Shown here: piece after piece, positions 35,511 through 48,204 of the stretch
How the letters are laid out: every line of letters starts with the position of its first letter
How positions within the stretch are numbered: the first letter of the stretch is position 1
Source of the DNA: Myrica gale
Lineage: Eukaryota; Streptophyta; Magnoliopsida; Fagales; Myricaceae
DNA length: 64,000 bases
Direction of reading: 5' to 3'
Assembly (NCBI GenBank): GCA_963930655.1
Contig: OZ005620.1
Location: forward strand, 2,247,001 to 2,311,000
Translations under genes and position numbers: made by a program
The notes under the pieces: generated by a model
Databases searched by the model: none
What the model was told of the DNA's origin: nothing
What the model saw: the letters and a program-made list of their open reading frames with translations, nothing else

Positions 35511-37022
35511 ATGTCTGCAACAGCTGGTGCGGAAGAGCACCCGAGTGAGAAAAGTTTGAAGTCATCTTCATCTCCACCACCTCCCTCTCAGAAATGGCCT
35601 GCCAGGTTTGCAAATGTTGCGCTTGTGGAGCTAAAAGCGCAGAGGGGAATTGCTGTTCCGTTGGTAGCAATGAATTTAACATGGTTTGCAAAAATCGCAA
35701 TTACAACAGCCTTTCTAGGCCGGCTTGGGGAGCTCAAACTGGCAGGTGGCGCACTTGGGTACACTTTTGCTAATGTCACGGGTTTCTCCGTGTTGAACGG
35801 GCTCTGTGGCGCCATGGAACCCATATGTGGTCAAGCTTACGGAGCCAGAAACTTTAAGCTCCTCCGCAAGACCCTTCTCATGGCAATCTTCTTATTACTC
35901 CTAGCCACATTACCGTTAACTTTCTTGTGGCTCAATGTTGACAAGATTCTTATCCATTTTGGCCAGCAAAAAGATATCTCCCTTATTGCAAAGACGTATC
36001 TGTTCTATCTCCTCCCCGATTTGGTAGTCACTGCATTTCTATGTCCACTCAAAGCCTACTTGAGCTCACAGAGCATCACGGTTCCTATAATGTTTAGCTC
36101 GGCTCTGGCGCTAGCTTTTCACATACCCATCAACATATTTCTCTTAAAATCTAAGGGTCTTGAGGGGGTTTCAATGGCCGTTTGGATCACTGATCTCATA
36201 GTGGTGATTCTTCTTGCCTCGTATGTGTTTATCTTGGAAAGTAGCAAGGAAAGGTGGAAAGGAGGGTGGTGGGATCAAGGCATTAGTGACTGGATCAGGT
36301 TGCTGAAGCTCTGCGGGCCGTGTTGCCTCACCACCTGCCTTGAATGGTGGTGTTATGAGATCCTAGTCTTGCTCACAGGAAGGCTAGCAAACGCCAAGCA
36401 AGCAGTTGGGGTGCTAACGATCGTGCTGAACTTCGACTATCTGCTCTACTCTGTGATGCTATCACTCGCCACATGTGTATCCACCCGTGTTTCAAATGAG
36501 CTTGGTGCAAACCAAGGGAGCGCTGCTTACCGGTCAGCACGTGTCTCTCTAGCAGTGAGCATCGTCTCAGGTTGTATAGGTGGCTCAGTAATGGTTGCAG
36601 CAAGAGGACTATGGGGACCCCTGTTTAGCCATGATAAGGGCATTATAAGAGGTGTTAAGAAGATGATGTTGCTAATGGCGTTGGTGGAAGTAGTGAATTT
36701 TCCCCTAGCAGTATGCGGAGGAATTGTTCGTGGAACAGCTAGGCCATGGTTGGGTATGTATGCCAATATTGGTGGGTTCTACCTTCTGGCCCTGCCCTTA
36801 GCCGTTCTTCTAGCCTTCAAGGCCGCAATTGGACTTGGTGGGCTGCTGATAGGGTTCTTGGTCGGGATGGTAGCCTGCTTGATTTTGCTGTTGGTCTTCG
36901 TCGCAAGGATTGACTGGAATGAAGAAGCGAGCAAGGCACACGTCCTTGCCTGTGACATGGAAGTTGTTGAGGAAGATGAAAACCAAAAGAAGGTGGTAGC
37001 AGTTAGTAATGCAGAAGTATGA
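35511..37022 (+). CDS. MATE family transporter (DETOXIFICATION, DTX48-56 group)
   Basis: An intronless frame of 503 residues in a TATA-driven context. It has about twelve hydrophobic segments arranged as two MATE halves, with family motifs GRLGELKLAGGALGY, MEPICGQAYGA (about residues 103-113), LEWWCYE (about 279-285) and CVSTRVSNELGANQ (about 321-334), and a soluble tail after DWNEEASKAH. MATE proteins export organic compounds using a proton or sodium gradient. The intronless plant subgroup DTX48-DTX56 includes proteins at Golgi, endosomal and plasma membranes that affect leaf initiation, iron balance and stomatal response to CO2. Closest impression is DTX55, from memory. The substrate cannot be told from sequence. 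It looks intact and converges on CLPT1, with 368 bp between the stop codons. Confidence 0.95.
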   Translation: MSATAGAEEHPSEKSLKSSSSPPPPSQKWPARFANVALVELKAQRGIAVPLVAMNLTWFAKIAITTAFLGRLGELKLAGGALGYTFANVTGFSVLNGLCGAMEPICGQAYGARNFKLLRKTLLMAIFLLLLATLPLTFLWLNVDKILIHFGQQKDISLIAKTYLFYLLPDLVVTAFLCPLKAYLSSQSITVPIMFSSALALAFHIPINIFLLKSKGLEGVSMAVWITDLIVVILLASYVFILESSKERWKGGWWDQGISDWIRLLKLCGPCCLTTCLEWWCYEILVLLTGRLANAKQAVGVLTIVLNFDYLLYSVMLSLATCVSTRVSNELGANQGSAAYRSARVSLAVSIVSGCIGGSVMVAARGLWGPLFSHDKGIIRGVKKMMLLMALVEVVNFPLAVCGGIVRGTARPWLGMYANIGGFYLLALPLAVLLAFKAAIGLGGLLIGFLVGMVACLILLLVFVARIDWNEEASKAHVLACDMEVVEEDENQKKVVAVSNAEV

Positions 37023-37390
37023 GAATAACTTTAAAAAGATTTGTTCGTCTTATAAACCTCTTCCATCAAAGCAACAAACTAGAAAATGGATTGAAAGCGT
37101 TCAAGTTAAAATAAATGATCCCACAAATTTCATCAAGTTCCCTTGAGGAAGCCAATTTAGAAATGAAGTCGCTTGCCAATGCCAGCGAGAGGTAAAACCT
37201 AGACCCTCCGCATCATGCTCCACAACCAGTATTCAAGTAATGCAGTGTATTCAATTTCGTACACTGAATCAGAATTGCCACCTTTTGGGGAAAGCATATC
37301 CAGCATCATTGATCCACCTTGATAAATGGGATTACAGTTGCGGTAACAAAAAAGATCCAGTGAATTTATTAATCATCTACAACTCCAGGT

Positions 37391-40300
37391 TCAGAACTTA
37401 AAGACCCCCAACTCTTTGGCTTTCTCATCACTGAAGCCAAGGGTAGCCATTATCTTTCGTCCTGGCGACTCCACTTCAGACCATATGCCAAGAAGCAGAT
37501 GAGATGCCGTAATTTCCCCTCCATCACCTGCAAACAAGAGAACCAAGCAGCAAGTTTAAGGGCTATAATCGCTTCAACCAGGAATTCTGGAAAACAAAAC
37601 AAAACCGAGCTGTCTCCAATACAAAGAATTATACGGGATAAACTATGCTAGCTGCACTGGTCTTTTCCGGTTTTCATTTATCACCATTTGAAAGGATTAC
37701 TCGAAATCCAATTCTTGTCGTCTACAACTTGTAGGACACTGTTATCCTCGTGTAGTGCAAAAATTTCAATGGATCCTCATGGAACACTGATTCATGCATG
37801 TCATTTTGTCCGTTTTCCCAATTTTGAGGGAAAGGACCATCAGTTTCTGATCCTAATTAAGTCTCTAGCAGAGCCAGGAGCTTTAGTTTCTTTTGGTGGG
37901 GGAAGGAAGGGGAGAAAATTAGTCGAGCTCTGAGGTCTGAGCATTGACAATTTGGATAATAGTAACAAAAAAAATTCAGATCTGCCCTTCCATTCTTACA
38001 GGTGCTTTACTGGGTTACAAACACTTAAATCTTTATTGAATGTGTACCTAAATGTTACCATCCGTGATTCCTGGGACCCTAAGAAGAGTCATCAGGTTTC
38101 TAGGAAGATAAACATTTGATTAAGACCTAATTCATGTGAAGTACTTATGCAACCGGTAACCTAACGGCCCTACTAAAAGAAGTTAAACCCGACAACCTTG
38201 AAAAGACTGTGAGGAAGAGCTTTCACTGGTAGTACTATGGAGCAGGAACCTTGAGAGTAACTTAGATCAATTCAATGCAAATATTTCAATACAGTTACTC
38301 AATCGAAACAATAACTAAAAATACGGAAAAATGATGTGGTACAATTTGGTAATGGTAAGACAACATCCTATATTGGAATAAAGTCGTATCATAAGTGGTA
38401 GCCGAGGGATGGGCAGCTCAGCAGGCCTGAGCACCTGTGATAATGCCAAGCTCATATTCACCAATAGTACTCCAAAATAAGAATTTATAATTCAAGGGAG
38501 CACCAAATTGCTAGTTTCAAACTCAAGAAAAACAATTTTGCTATTTACCATCGAAGCCTAAGCTTTTGGCTTTTGAGATCAAATCCTTCATAATGTTAAA
38601 AGTTCAGAGTTACTAATATAACAATAGAATTACAAAACATAGCCGCATCCTAACGATTCTACAACTTCGAAGTTAATAATATTGTTCGAAAATGCAATAT
38701 TATTAATAAAAAAAAGTACAGTGATCTTCCCAACATGTCAAACTACTATATATTAGAGATGGCATGACTTTTGAGAGTAACATAGGAACTAAAAGAGATA
38801 CAACTTCCACTTTTAGAAAGTTTAGGATAATTTGAGATCCAAAACGACAAAATTATGCTGCGGCAACAGGGCCAGTAAATGTTTTTCAAGCAGACAAATA
38901 CGTGACTTCTCAATCAAATTAACTTCTTCCGCTTGTTTGCATGTTCAATATATCATTCATGTGATCATCCATGCATTTCCCTTTGTGTGGGTATGCATCT
39001 TAAATTATTAAATTTGATTAAAATACATAAAAACAAAAAGGACCTAGTAGGCTAGCATAAAGAAATTAACAAAACTAACCCCAAAGAAAGGCACAGAAAC
39101 TTACCAGACTTTAGTTTCTGATCAATAGCCCAGTCAAGGGACCGTTGAGCTGCTTCAGTCAGAGGAGGATGCTCCTGACTAAAAAAATACATGTCAGCTT
39201 TCCCCAGTAACTTGATAGTTTCTTCTCGCACCTTGAAAAGTGTGATTCCATTTGTCCTCAGAAACATTGAAGCCAGACTAGTGCCTGCAGCACAGAGAAC
39301 AAAGACTCAGTACTTGTGTATAACAACTGCAAAATTGTGGCATTTAAAAGGAAAAGAGACAATGGAGCAGTAGTGAAAATGGTGGTAGATGTTATTCTCC
39401 AAGGTCTAATTGTTTCCTTAGGAGCAGTGACATTGGTGAAACAGGTGCTGATCCTCTGGCAAACAAGTAGCTTGGTGAGGATAAAGACACAATATGAATG
39501 GAAAAATTGGGGAAAAGGAAAAGGGTTTTCTGTTTTCTAAATCCTTTTTCCTTCCACAGTCCCAAAACTCTCCCCTTTTAATACATCCTGTGTTAAGAAG
39601 GTACCACTAAGCTAATTGGGCAGGTCAGACCTTCTTTATACCCAGTATTTTTCCCTAACATCATTGTCTGAACTAAATGTACAATTAAGTTTGCAAGAAT
39701 AAGGTTGCCAATAAGCTCTACTCCAAATAGTACATTCTGCCTCCCGGACTATAGGAATGTAACGTGAGTTGTGGATTCAAGATCCCTTCAAACAAATGAA
39801 ACCCGCAACAGCAGGAAGAGAGAGAGAGAGAGAGAGAACAAAACGGTATAAACTATGCCCCACTATGCCTTAGCTAGCTACGGGGGTCAAGCTATGAATT
39901 CATTTCTTCCCTCCTGCTTAAGAGAGAGTTCATGCTTACCTTCACTTGGACCTCCTACACATGGGTTCTTTCACCCTTCACCAGGTATCAGTAAGAAAAT
40001 TAATTGGAAGCTAGTTGCATTAGCTACACTAGCTTGGTCTAAGGAGGAATACCTTTCTGAAACTCTGTCCTTATGTCGCCTTTAAATATTCTTGCCTAAT
40101 ACGCAGGATTTTCGTTTCACTCTACACTAACTTGATTACAAGAGTTAAAGTGCATACGACGATAAGAGCAATCGCTCCCTTGTGCCCAGTACCCTGTGAC
40201 ACTTCACTCGCTTGCTTGTAACCATTTATTTACTTACTTGCTGACTGTCTTGAGTCTTACTGTTGCTAACTACGGTTTATGAGTTAGACAACATGAGCTC

Positions 40301-41157
40301 CAACCTCAATACTTCATGATTGAATTAGCCTCATAATCTCAAGAACATCAGTACAGTCAACCATAAACAAAATGAGTATTAGAATCGCAATTCAATCCTT
40401 CCTACTGTCGTCGCATTTCTAGTTTAGCCAGAAGTTCTTTCACTTTTTTCATTTCGGGTTAAAAGACCTAAAATTGGAATTTAGCTATAATGAAGACAGC
40501 TGGAAACATTACTTTTTACAGTTTATGGACAAAAAAAAAGGCTCAGATGACTGGAGCTCCGTACCCTCAACAAGAATCCCCATGAGAAGGGCTTCAGTTC
40601 CAGTAGTTGGGTACTTGAGCTTCCTTGCTTCCAACTCAGCCATAGCAAATGACTTTATTGCTCTCCTAGACCATCTGCTCCATTCACCCAGTCCAAACGC
40701 TCAATCCCCAATCCATGAAACCAAAATTCATTAAAAAAAACAGAATATGAATTCTGAATAAAACCTGCACTAAACTCACTTGGGAACTTTCTCAGCCGAG
40801 GGAAGTCTCTCTGGCTTTCTGCAAAATCAGAAGAATCTGAAACAATAGCTTGTGGTCATCGAAAACAGGAAATTTTATCCAAAGATTGGAGCTTGGCAGT
40901 TTCGAGACTCGGACTCACGCAGTGGGGAGGCTGAACGAAACCGTGGCAGCGATGAGTCGGTGCTTCGGTACGAGGGGTCGGATATTGTAGGACTGGAGCG
41001 ACTGAGTGTTGGTTCCTAACCATGGGCAAGGTAGACTTTGTAGCCTCAGAGAACGAACCAAATATGAAGGATACGGGTCGGGTCGTCCTCCGCTACAGGA
41101 CTGTGAACATTGAGCTGATGTTGCTGTTGGGAGCTTCGAGAGGATGGGAGCTGCCAT
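37391..41157 (-). CDS. CLPT1: CLPT1, accessory subunit of the plastid Clp protease
   Basis: Five exons on the minus strand: 41157-40919, 40818-40780, 40674-40565, 39284-39105 and 37527-37391 (stop 37393-37391). All junctions are GT-AG and the 705 nt give 234 residues, close to the 238 I recall for Arabidopsis CLPT1. Residues 1-80 are Ser-rich and acid-poor, a plastid transit peptide. The rest is a Clp-N-like domain without ATPase: KWSRRAIKSFAMAELEARK, GTEALLMGILVEGTS, FKVREETIKLLGKADMYFF, HPPLTEAAQRSLDWAID, HLLLGIWSEVESPGRKI. CLPT1 binds the ClpP/R core in the stroma and helps its assembly. It stands apart from ClpC by lacking Walker motifs. Exon 2 is only 39 bp; introns 3 and 4 are 1.3 and 1.6 kb. 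No break was found. Confidence 0.95.
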
Positions 41158-43078
41158 GTTTGGCAAGAAAACTACTTCCGAAGTCACACATATGCTAGCA
41201 ACAATGGATAGAATATGCCTCATGTCGAATTGTAGAAAACGATGTCGTATCAGACGTGGAGTTTTAACTGGGCTTGAAACAAGAGGAGCAACGCTGAAAA
41301 TGTAGCAATCCACTGTTAGTGAGCCCTGTGAGAGGCCCAACAAATTATAATGCACTCGTCAGTCTAAATCCCTCTTTCCCTTGGACCATGGGTCCTCACA
41401 ATATCGCACCGGTCATAACTTCATCGGCAGCCACATGCTGATTAGGGGTGCAAATATTCTCTCCAGAACGGCTTTTTTTTAAAATATATAATTTATAACA
41501 AAAAAAAAAATTGGCCAAAAAAATTCTTACACATTTTGAGCCCATTTGGGCCCAAAAAGTAGCTCGTCAAAAAAGCTCACATACGGTCCATCTCTTCGGG
41601 CACCCATTCTTATTGCTGACCTTCTTAAGGGTACATTTATTGTTGGTTATATTTGAGCAATGGAAATAGGAGAAGTGGTGTTGGGCGCTTCTGCTAATGC
41701 ACATCTTGTGATATCTACGGGAAGCGTGAGGGTACATTCACGCAAAGTTTGTCAGATCTTCTGTCTATCCTGTATGAAATTAGGTGCATTCACATGGCGC
41801 ATGGAAATAATGAGTCCCTACTGGACTCCCTTGCAGCCAAACCTACTGTTATAATGCCCCTGGTGATCATGAAAAAAGTACCGCTTCGAGTAAGCAACGA
41901 CTATGTAGAGAGAGAAAAAAAAATAAGCAACGATAGGTTTTCAAGCCAGGGCCTCAAATTATAAACCATCTTGTCAATTGGGTTTGCCCCGCCCCATCAA
42001 TTCCCAGAAAAAGTCAGGGCCAAACTTACTGTACCAGCATGTGGAGTCATGTGGTTAGGCAGCAGCTGAGGGAACTGCTCAAATTTAGGACACTACCTTA
42101 ACCTAATTTAGACACAAGGAGACGACAACACTGCATATGACCACTCCTAGATGATTGCCAATCTTCCCTCACATACCTGACTATCTTGTATTTAGTACAG
42201 TACTAGTGCAGGAGGTTCTTTTGAATAATATTGGTGGCATCCCACTTCTCATTAACGTGTTAGTCCCCCCAGCTGTGAAAGACAAGACAACCCTCCATGA
42301 TATCTTGCAGCAGATTGAGGAGGCTAACATAGATTGTCACAGATGACTCAATGGTCAAATGACTCAAATTAGATCTTGGATATCTTTTAATATATATATC
42401 AAAGCAGTCAAAACTAGAGGGAAACCTGTAAGTGGGGGCATGCAAATCTCTGCATGTGCAGCACCAAACAGGATCTCGTGCTTGGGCCCGACAGCTTCGC
42501 ATATGCCCTGCTGCATTACATGAGGATCATGATAACGATGTCTCTTGTTTGACTTTCTTTTCGTTTCTGGGTCCGCCGGCCAAGAGAATTTTTGGACGAG
42601 TACCTAAAGATTTTTACTCCTTTTTAGTAACTCCACACAGTGCTGCAATCGAAGTTAATTGGTCATTTGATCAGAAAAAAGGTGATTATAGGAGTCGCCC
42701 AAATGAATCTAGCCTGCTGCCCACTGCATTGGAAGGGTACCCAAAAGGGAGAGGGCACAAATACAGAGTAAAACAAAGAAGCATAATTTGAATTAAAACT
42801 TGTATCACGGAGGAACAGTCTGATTTAGAGGCTCATCTATTCACTAGTACGCTAGTTTTTTTTTTTTTTTTTTGAGAAAAGAAAGGGTGACATAGGAACC
42901 CAAATCGTTTTCTGAATGATTTCAGCCATTAGGTAAAACATGTCCGGGTCGTGGGTGAAAAGGAAAATCTTCTTCTAGATTTTATTGTTTAGAAAAAGAT
43001 CACCTTTAATAATGAAATTAGTTGTATCCGTCCACCCACCTTACCTTGCGCATCAGCTTAGAAAAACAAACACAGAAA
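41158..43078. other. 5' flank of CLPT1 and spacer
   Basis: The first few hundred bases are probably the CLPT1 promoter on the minus strand. The remainder is unassigned. Open frames at 41660-41964, 42155-42346 and 42432-42791 (+) show no domain I recognise. A T run lies at about 42857-42873. Confidence 0.4.
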
Positions 43079-43165
43079 AACTAAGAGAGTAACACATCAT
43101 TAGGACCCATATTCCAAATGTACTAAGAGAGTAACACATCATTAGGACCCATAGTCCAAATGTGT
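43079..43165. repeat. Tandem repeat, two 44-bp units
   Basis: Two near-identical units, each with CTAAGAGAGTAACACATCAT followed by TAGGACCCATA and TCCAAATGT. Only one or two bases differ between them. Confidence 0.8.
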
Positions 43166-45743
43166 CCATATCTCTTTAATTTGTCCAATTACGAAGAGGA
43201 CATTACAGACTTTACATTTGACTTCACTATCTGAACAGTGAGGACTGAAACTTTGGAAAGGTGCTTTCAATGTGTTCTAAAAGGGTTAATGCCTTTGACA
43301 CGACAAATGACTTTTATGTGTGGTCGCAATGCTGCCAAATCGGCAGGTCTGCAGAAGGGTTTAGACAATCCATGAGCTAATGGAGAAAATTAAGCTCCAA
43401 AACGCTAACAGTAGTCTCCTTTCTTGGTTTTTTCCAATAAACCTCTTCATATGTTCATCTTTTTAGGATCAAACATGTCTCTACTCAGAAACTACAGTAA
43501 CTCCACTAAACAAATAGCATACAATTTAGGCATTTGCTTATTCTCTGTCATTTATTTCTAGCTAAACTTCTTCTTTTCTTTTTTTTACCCCATTAAAATT
43601 TTAAGCGAGTCACATAATGGGAGGACCAGGTAAGTCTTCTTCATACACCTAACTAAGACCTCCAACGTAAAATGAAGAGAGATGTAGAACCCAGCTCACC
43701 CTGGTTGGCTCTAGAATCTAGACCTACAAGATTAGGGGCTCGACCAATTCTACACAGGAGCGAAGTCAATAATCCAGTTGTTTGTATCAAAAGCTAAGCT
43801 ACAAATCGTCGGTAGGAGAATCATTCAACCTTCCATTGCTTTGGCCAATCTGAGGCTGTTGAATCGCCAAATGACGAGGTTGGAGTTACTGGCTTGGTTT
43901 GACAATTGTAACACATTCTTGGCGTTTTTGGCCCTTAGTTTATCACTACACAGACATCAAATTCCTTTCCTATAGAAACGGATATCAACAGCGTCACGCT
44001 GTACTGAAATTTCCTTGTTGGAAGTTTGACACTGCCTTTTCTCACTCATCACCACTGCTTTACTCGGAATGTGATATGATTTCATTCTCACAACAAAAGA
44101 AAAACTTCAATGGCGAACAATTTGAAGACCTACTTTAAAGAAGAAGAAAAAACAGTAACCGTCCTTGTATGTTCGGTGAAACTTTTGGTCACCTCCACTG
44201 TCCAATGAACTTTAGATTGAGTAGTCGTTGGGCAAATCTTCTTTACCCTCTAGAGATTATGTAGTGTTCGAAAAGTGACCCCAGTTTAGATATATTGTCC
44301 TCTTACAGGTGACAGAGAGCCGAAATGGCCCAGAATGGCCATCCCTTGATCCGCCCCCATCTGTCAAAAGCATGGACCGCCAAAGCTGACCATCCTCCTA
44401 TATATAAACTCCCTGCGATCTGAATGAGATTTTTTTGGAAAGGTGTCTTCCAGCCAGCTGCGTATATATATTCACGACATGGCCCCGGTTCGACTTTGAG
44501 AAAGCCAGGCTTATGCTTCACGTGGCAAACAGGCACCGTAAATATACAACTCATAGGGCCCAAATTACGGCAAAACGTACGAACTCCTTATTTTGTTGTA
44601 GTTGTATTCTTGGAGCCGAAATGCTTGACTATTTGGGACTGGGATCCTCCATGGGCCGAAAGGTCACTACAAAAACCCTCCAAATGTTTGGAGGGGCCGA
44701 TCAGGGCAAAAATCACTGTCTTAAATTGAATTGAAAATTCCAACTTATATTATTATATATTTTTTATTTACGAGTTTGCTGTTTTTCACAAAGGAGATTC
44801 TTTTTTCTTACAAGAATAATTTACCAGCTGGCATATAATTGATGAAGATGGCGATGTTGCGTATAATATATATTTGGTTGATTTATAACGTAAGTAGATG
44901 TCCTGCACGATTGCTACGTAGAGGGAAGCGACATGCTATACGTGAAGCAGACACCCCGTCCTGTTCCGGCGGCACTAACATATATTACTAGTCAAATGCC
45001 AATAAAAAATAAAAACAAATAAATTCAAATTCCAATTTTTGTATTAAGTGATATGAAAAGAATGCATTTTATAAATAACTAATATTTTAAAAAAATTATA
45101 TTTAAAGGTTGACTTTAGAGGTCAAATGTTAATTTATATTTCATTTCAGGCTGTGAGGCAAATCTGAAGCGGCGGCCTGCAAATTTGTTTTTGCTAGCAG
45201 TTAATTAGTGACTTAGTGTGCAATTTGTATACATAGTTCCCCTCCAATCAAGTTAACGAATATTTTTGTAATTGGTTAAAAATTAATAATTCGTCGCAAG
45301 GTCCATCATTGATTATTAATCTACCAGGTTCATTTTGCAAAGTACCCGTGCTTTGGGCACATAAGAATGTATCTGGACCAGGTTGATTCATGATTGAAAT
45401 AGGGGAAGTCCTTGTTAATATATATTCAATTTTGTAGAAATTTAGACATCGCATTTGCCTTTTTTATATTGAAATAAAAAAAGTCCATCGAATTTTCGTA
45501 TAAAAGTTGAAGAATAACTTTATTTTGTATTAGTATTCATAGAAGCTGCTAATTAAAGTCAAAACTTTTAAAATATAAATACAAAAAAGTTGTAACCTCT
45601 TATTTTGAAATGTTGAAGATGCATTAATCACGTCAACGTCCTACCTTCTGTCTTCTAAACTGTAGACAGCGACAAAGATTCTATCTCAAAAAGTTATTGT
45701 AATTCGTTTAGTTTTGGTTACGGCAGAAACTATTCAATTATAC
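43166..45743. other. Spacer
   Basis: No gene recognised. Near 44333-44350 there is a sequence like an hAT right end (GATCCGCCCCCATCTG) without a partner. From about 44740 the sequence is very AT-rich. Confidence 0.4.
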
Positions 45744-45942
45744 GAAAAAATCGATTTAGTCCTCATGATATGAAAAATATAAATTTAATTTTTGTGATAT
45801 TATTTTCGCTTGTCGTTGGTCATTCATAAAAAACTGATTTTATCACTTTCTGAAATCACAAGGACTAAATTTATGTTTTTCATATTACAGGGACTAAATC
45901 GATTTTTGTGTATAGTACAGAGACCAATTTTGCATTTATCCC
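45744..45942. mobile_element. Foldback MITE
   Basis: Arms at about 45744-45798 and 45855-45907 are imperfect reverse complements (AAAAAATCGATTTAGTCC against GGACTAAATCGATTTTT). The right end continues as TGTATAGTACAGAGACC to TTTATCCC, a common end of plant foldback MITEs. The left end is less well kept. Confidence 0.65.
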
Positions 45943-47899
45943 ATTTTAAAAGTCAAGTACAAGATATTTAGTTTCGACATTTAATTTTGGGTTACATTAG
46001 TATTCAAAACCCGCATGCATATTTATTTGTATATATAATTGCAAACTTTAATCAGAGTTACTTGTTTCATGAAAATTGCAGATAAGTTTTTTTTTTTCGG
46101 CATCTAGAGGTGTATCTGGACCGGTTAGAGACGCCTGTCATAGGGCGATTGGTCTGTGAGTCAATGATCTCGATCTTTCGTATCCAATGTCATTATTGAA
46201 GATAGAAGTTAATAAACCCCAAGACTCAGTTGTATTGACTGACCCACTTCTATTTCTAGAATGCTTACGAGTTACATGATCTAGAGCAGTTGAAAAACCA
46301 AACTTGCAAGGCAAGCCAGGGAATTGGGTCTTTGCTTTATGTTTACGTTTTATTGGCCTCTAAGGTAACCCCTCCTGCATATTAGTTTCTGGAAACCGAT
46401 ACCATATTAGGGTTAGACTTCCTCATCACTGACACTCTTCTCAAGCACAGTGAGAGCCATGAATGGTATACCGATATTTACTTCCTTTCCTACTACTTAT
46501 TTCTCCGGTTCCATCCCACGTGAATGTGTTTGGAAGGATGGCGTAACAGATTAGGAAAGTAGACCATTTGGAGGGCGTGACAGTATTCAAAGGGGGTTCT
46601 TTTTGGGATGTAGCCAAAACAGAGCTGTCCCAATCTCTAAACTTGAAATCATATAGAGAAAAAACATGTTTTTGAGCCACACAGAGTCAGTCACATGCAG
46701 CAGCTAGTTTGACCCCGAAGCGAGGTTTTGGCGTACGAAATTCTAACTTTGGAAGCTTTTACTATGATGCCCCAGATCTTTTATGGCCGTGAAATAATTT
46801 GGGGATTCCAAAATTCGTTGCACGCGAAACCCACAAAAAACAGAAAAGGTGAAAAGAGAATTCGTTGCATCCTACGCACATCGCTTGGCAAATGAAGCAA
46901 CGTAAAGTGGAGACCCATTTACCGAAAAAGGCGAGTTTGATCAAGAATCACAAGAAATCGAATTTTTGTTTGAATTCCGATTACTGTAATTCATTTTAAT
47001 TTACGCCAAACATGTTTAATCACGTTGCACGAAAACATGCCTCGAGTGTCTTGAGGAGAGATATGCGGCGCCGCTGTATGGGATACCAGTTACCACCTTC
47101 CGCCCAAAATCCCCGCCAGTGTGAATCTGGTTTTTGAATTTGGAGCCAAAGTGTTAACGGTCAACAAGTCTGGCAAATGAGAGAGACCCGAGAAAAGGCG
47201 GGGTTTTAAAAAAAAAACCAAAAAAATCTTTCTTTAAATTATATTATCTAGGGACCCAGTGACCGACATCTGAGCTGTCATCCACGTGTTACCACTACTT
47301 TACCTCTCCTCGTACATTACAACCTTCTTCTTCTGTAGAAAAAGCCACTGTTTTCCGCTCTCGAATATCAATATTCCCCCCCCCCCTCCCCCAAATGTAC
47401 TTTCCACGTCGAGAACATGGCCCCCGGCCACGCTTTTCCCTCGACAGTGTCGACCCGCATCTATTCCGTGATGACATGGACCCACCGCCGTCAAATTTGG
47501 TGGGAATCCGACTCTCCGTTTCTCGGACATAACGACCGTTTCAGTTCTTTACCTTTAACCGACGCACGCCCCGCCACGTTGCTAAATCGTAGGGTCGGTC
47601 GGCGTAACGGGGGATAATTTTTTTAAGGGGGACCGTTACTGTTGAGACGGCTTGCGATCGTGCCACGTCGGCGGGTCGGTGCCAGAGAATCGGCAAGCAG
47701 AGAACGTGTTTTCTGACGGGCTGGCACGTGATTGTCCGACCGAGAGGACTGCATGTGGTGGCCACGATGCAAGCTCCGTGACAGCATTAGGGTGTTGACA
47801 TTAATCTTTGTCCAACACAAGTCGGGGAGTTTTTATTTACATTTCAAAACAAGCACCGTAAAGACATAAATAAGTCCGAAAACGTCCCTTCACCGCTAC
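45943..47899. other. Spacer, GC-richer toward its right end
   Basis: No gene recognised. From about 47280 to 47790 GC content rises and CACGTG-type words occur (for example CCACGTGTTACC at 47282), promoter-like, but no gene follows on either strand that I can recognise. Confidence 0.35.
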
Positions 47900-48085
47900 G
47901 GGTGGGATTGTGTTGTAAATTTTTGGTGTTGTTAAAATTTTAGGTATTGAGTTTAGTGAAGAATGAGTTAATTTTTTATATTTTTGTAGTGAAAAGTTAT
48001 GATTTGATGGAAAAATGATTATATTGTAATATTTTATTGTAAAAAGGTGTAAAATTTTGTAAACTTTTACATTACAAACGAACCT
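47900..48085 (-). mobile_element. MITE, copy B of a shared family
   Basis: A 186-bp unit, GGGTGGGATTGTGTTGTAAA to ACAAACGAACCT, matching the reverse complement of the unit at 25722-25920 along its length. A 3-bp TAC is found on both sides (47897-47899 and 48086-48088), consistent with a PIF/Harbinger-size duplication, though three bases can match by chance. Confidence 0.65.
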
Positions 48086-48204
48086 TACGTTACGAGTCAT
48101 GCGCTTGATTGTGCTGACAAAACGAAATTAATGGGTCCACTTCTCATCTTTATCCCCCTCTGCCCTCTCCCTTTTTCAAGGACTGTGCTCTCTTCAGCAC
48201 TCCT

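Noticed and set aside
42432-42791. 119-codon open frame as a gene
   Set aside because: Composition is not gene-like to me and no motif is recognised.
44303-44563. Possible hAT right end (GATCCGCCCCCATCTG near 44335)
   Set aside because: No matching left end or 8-bp duplication was found nearby.
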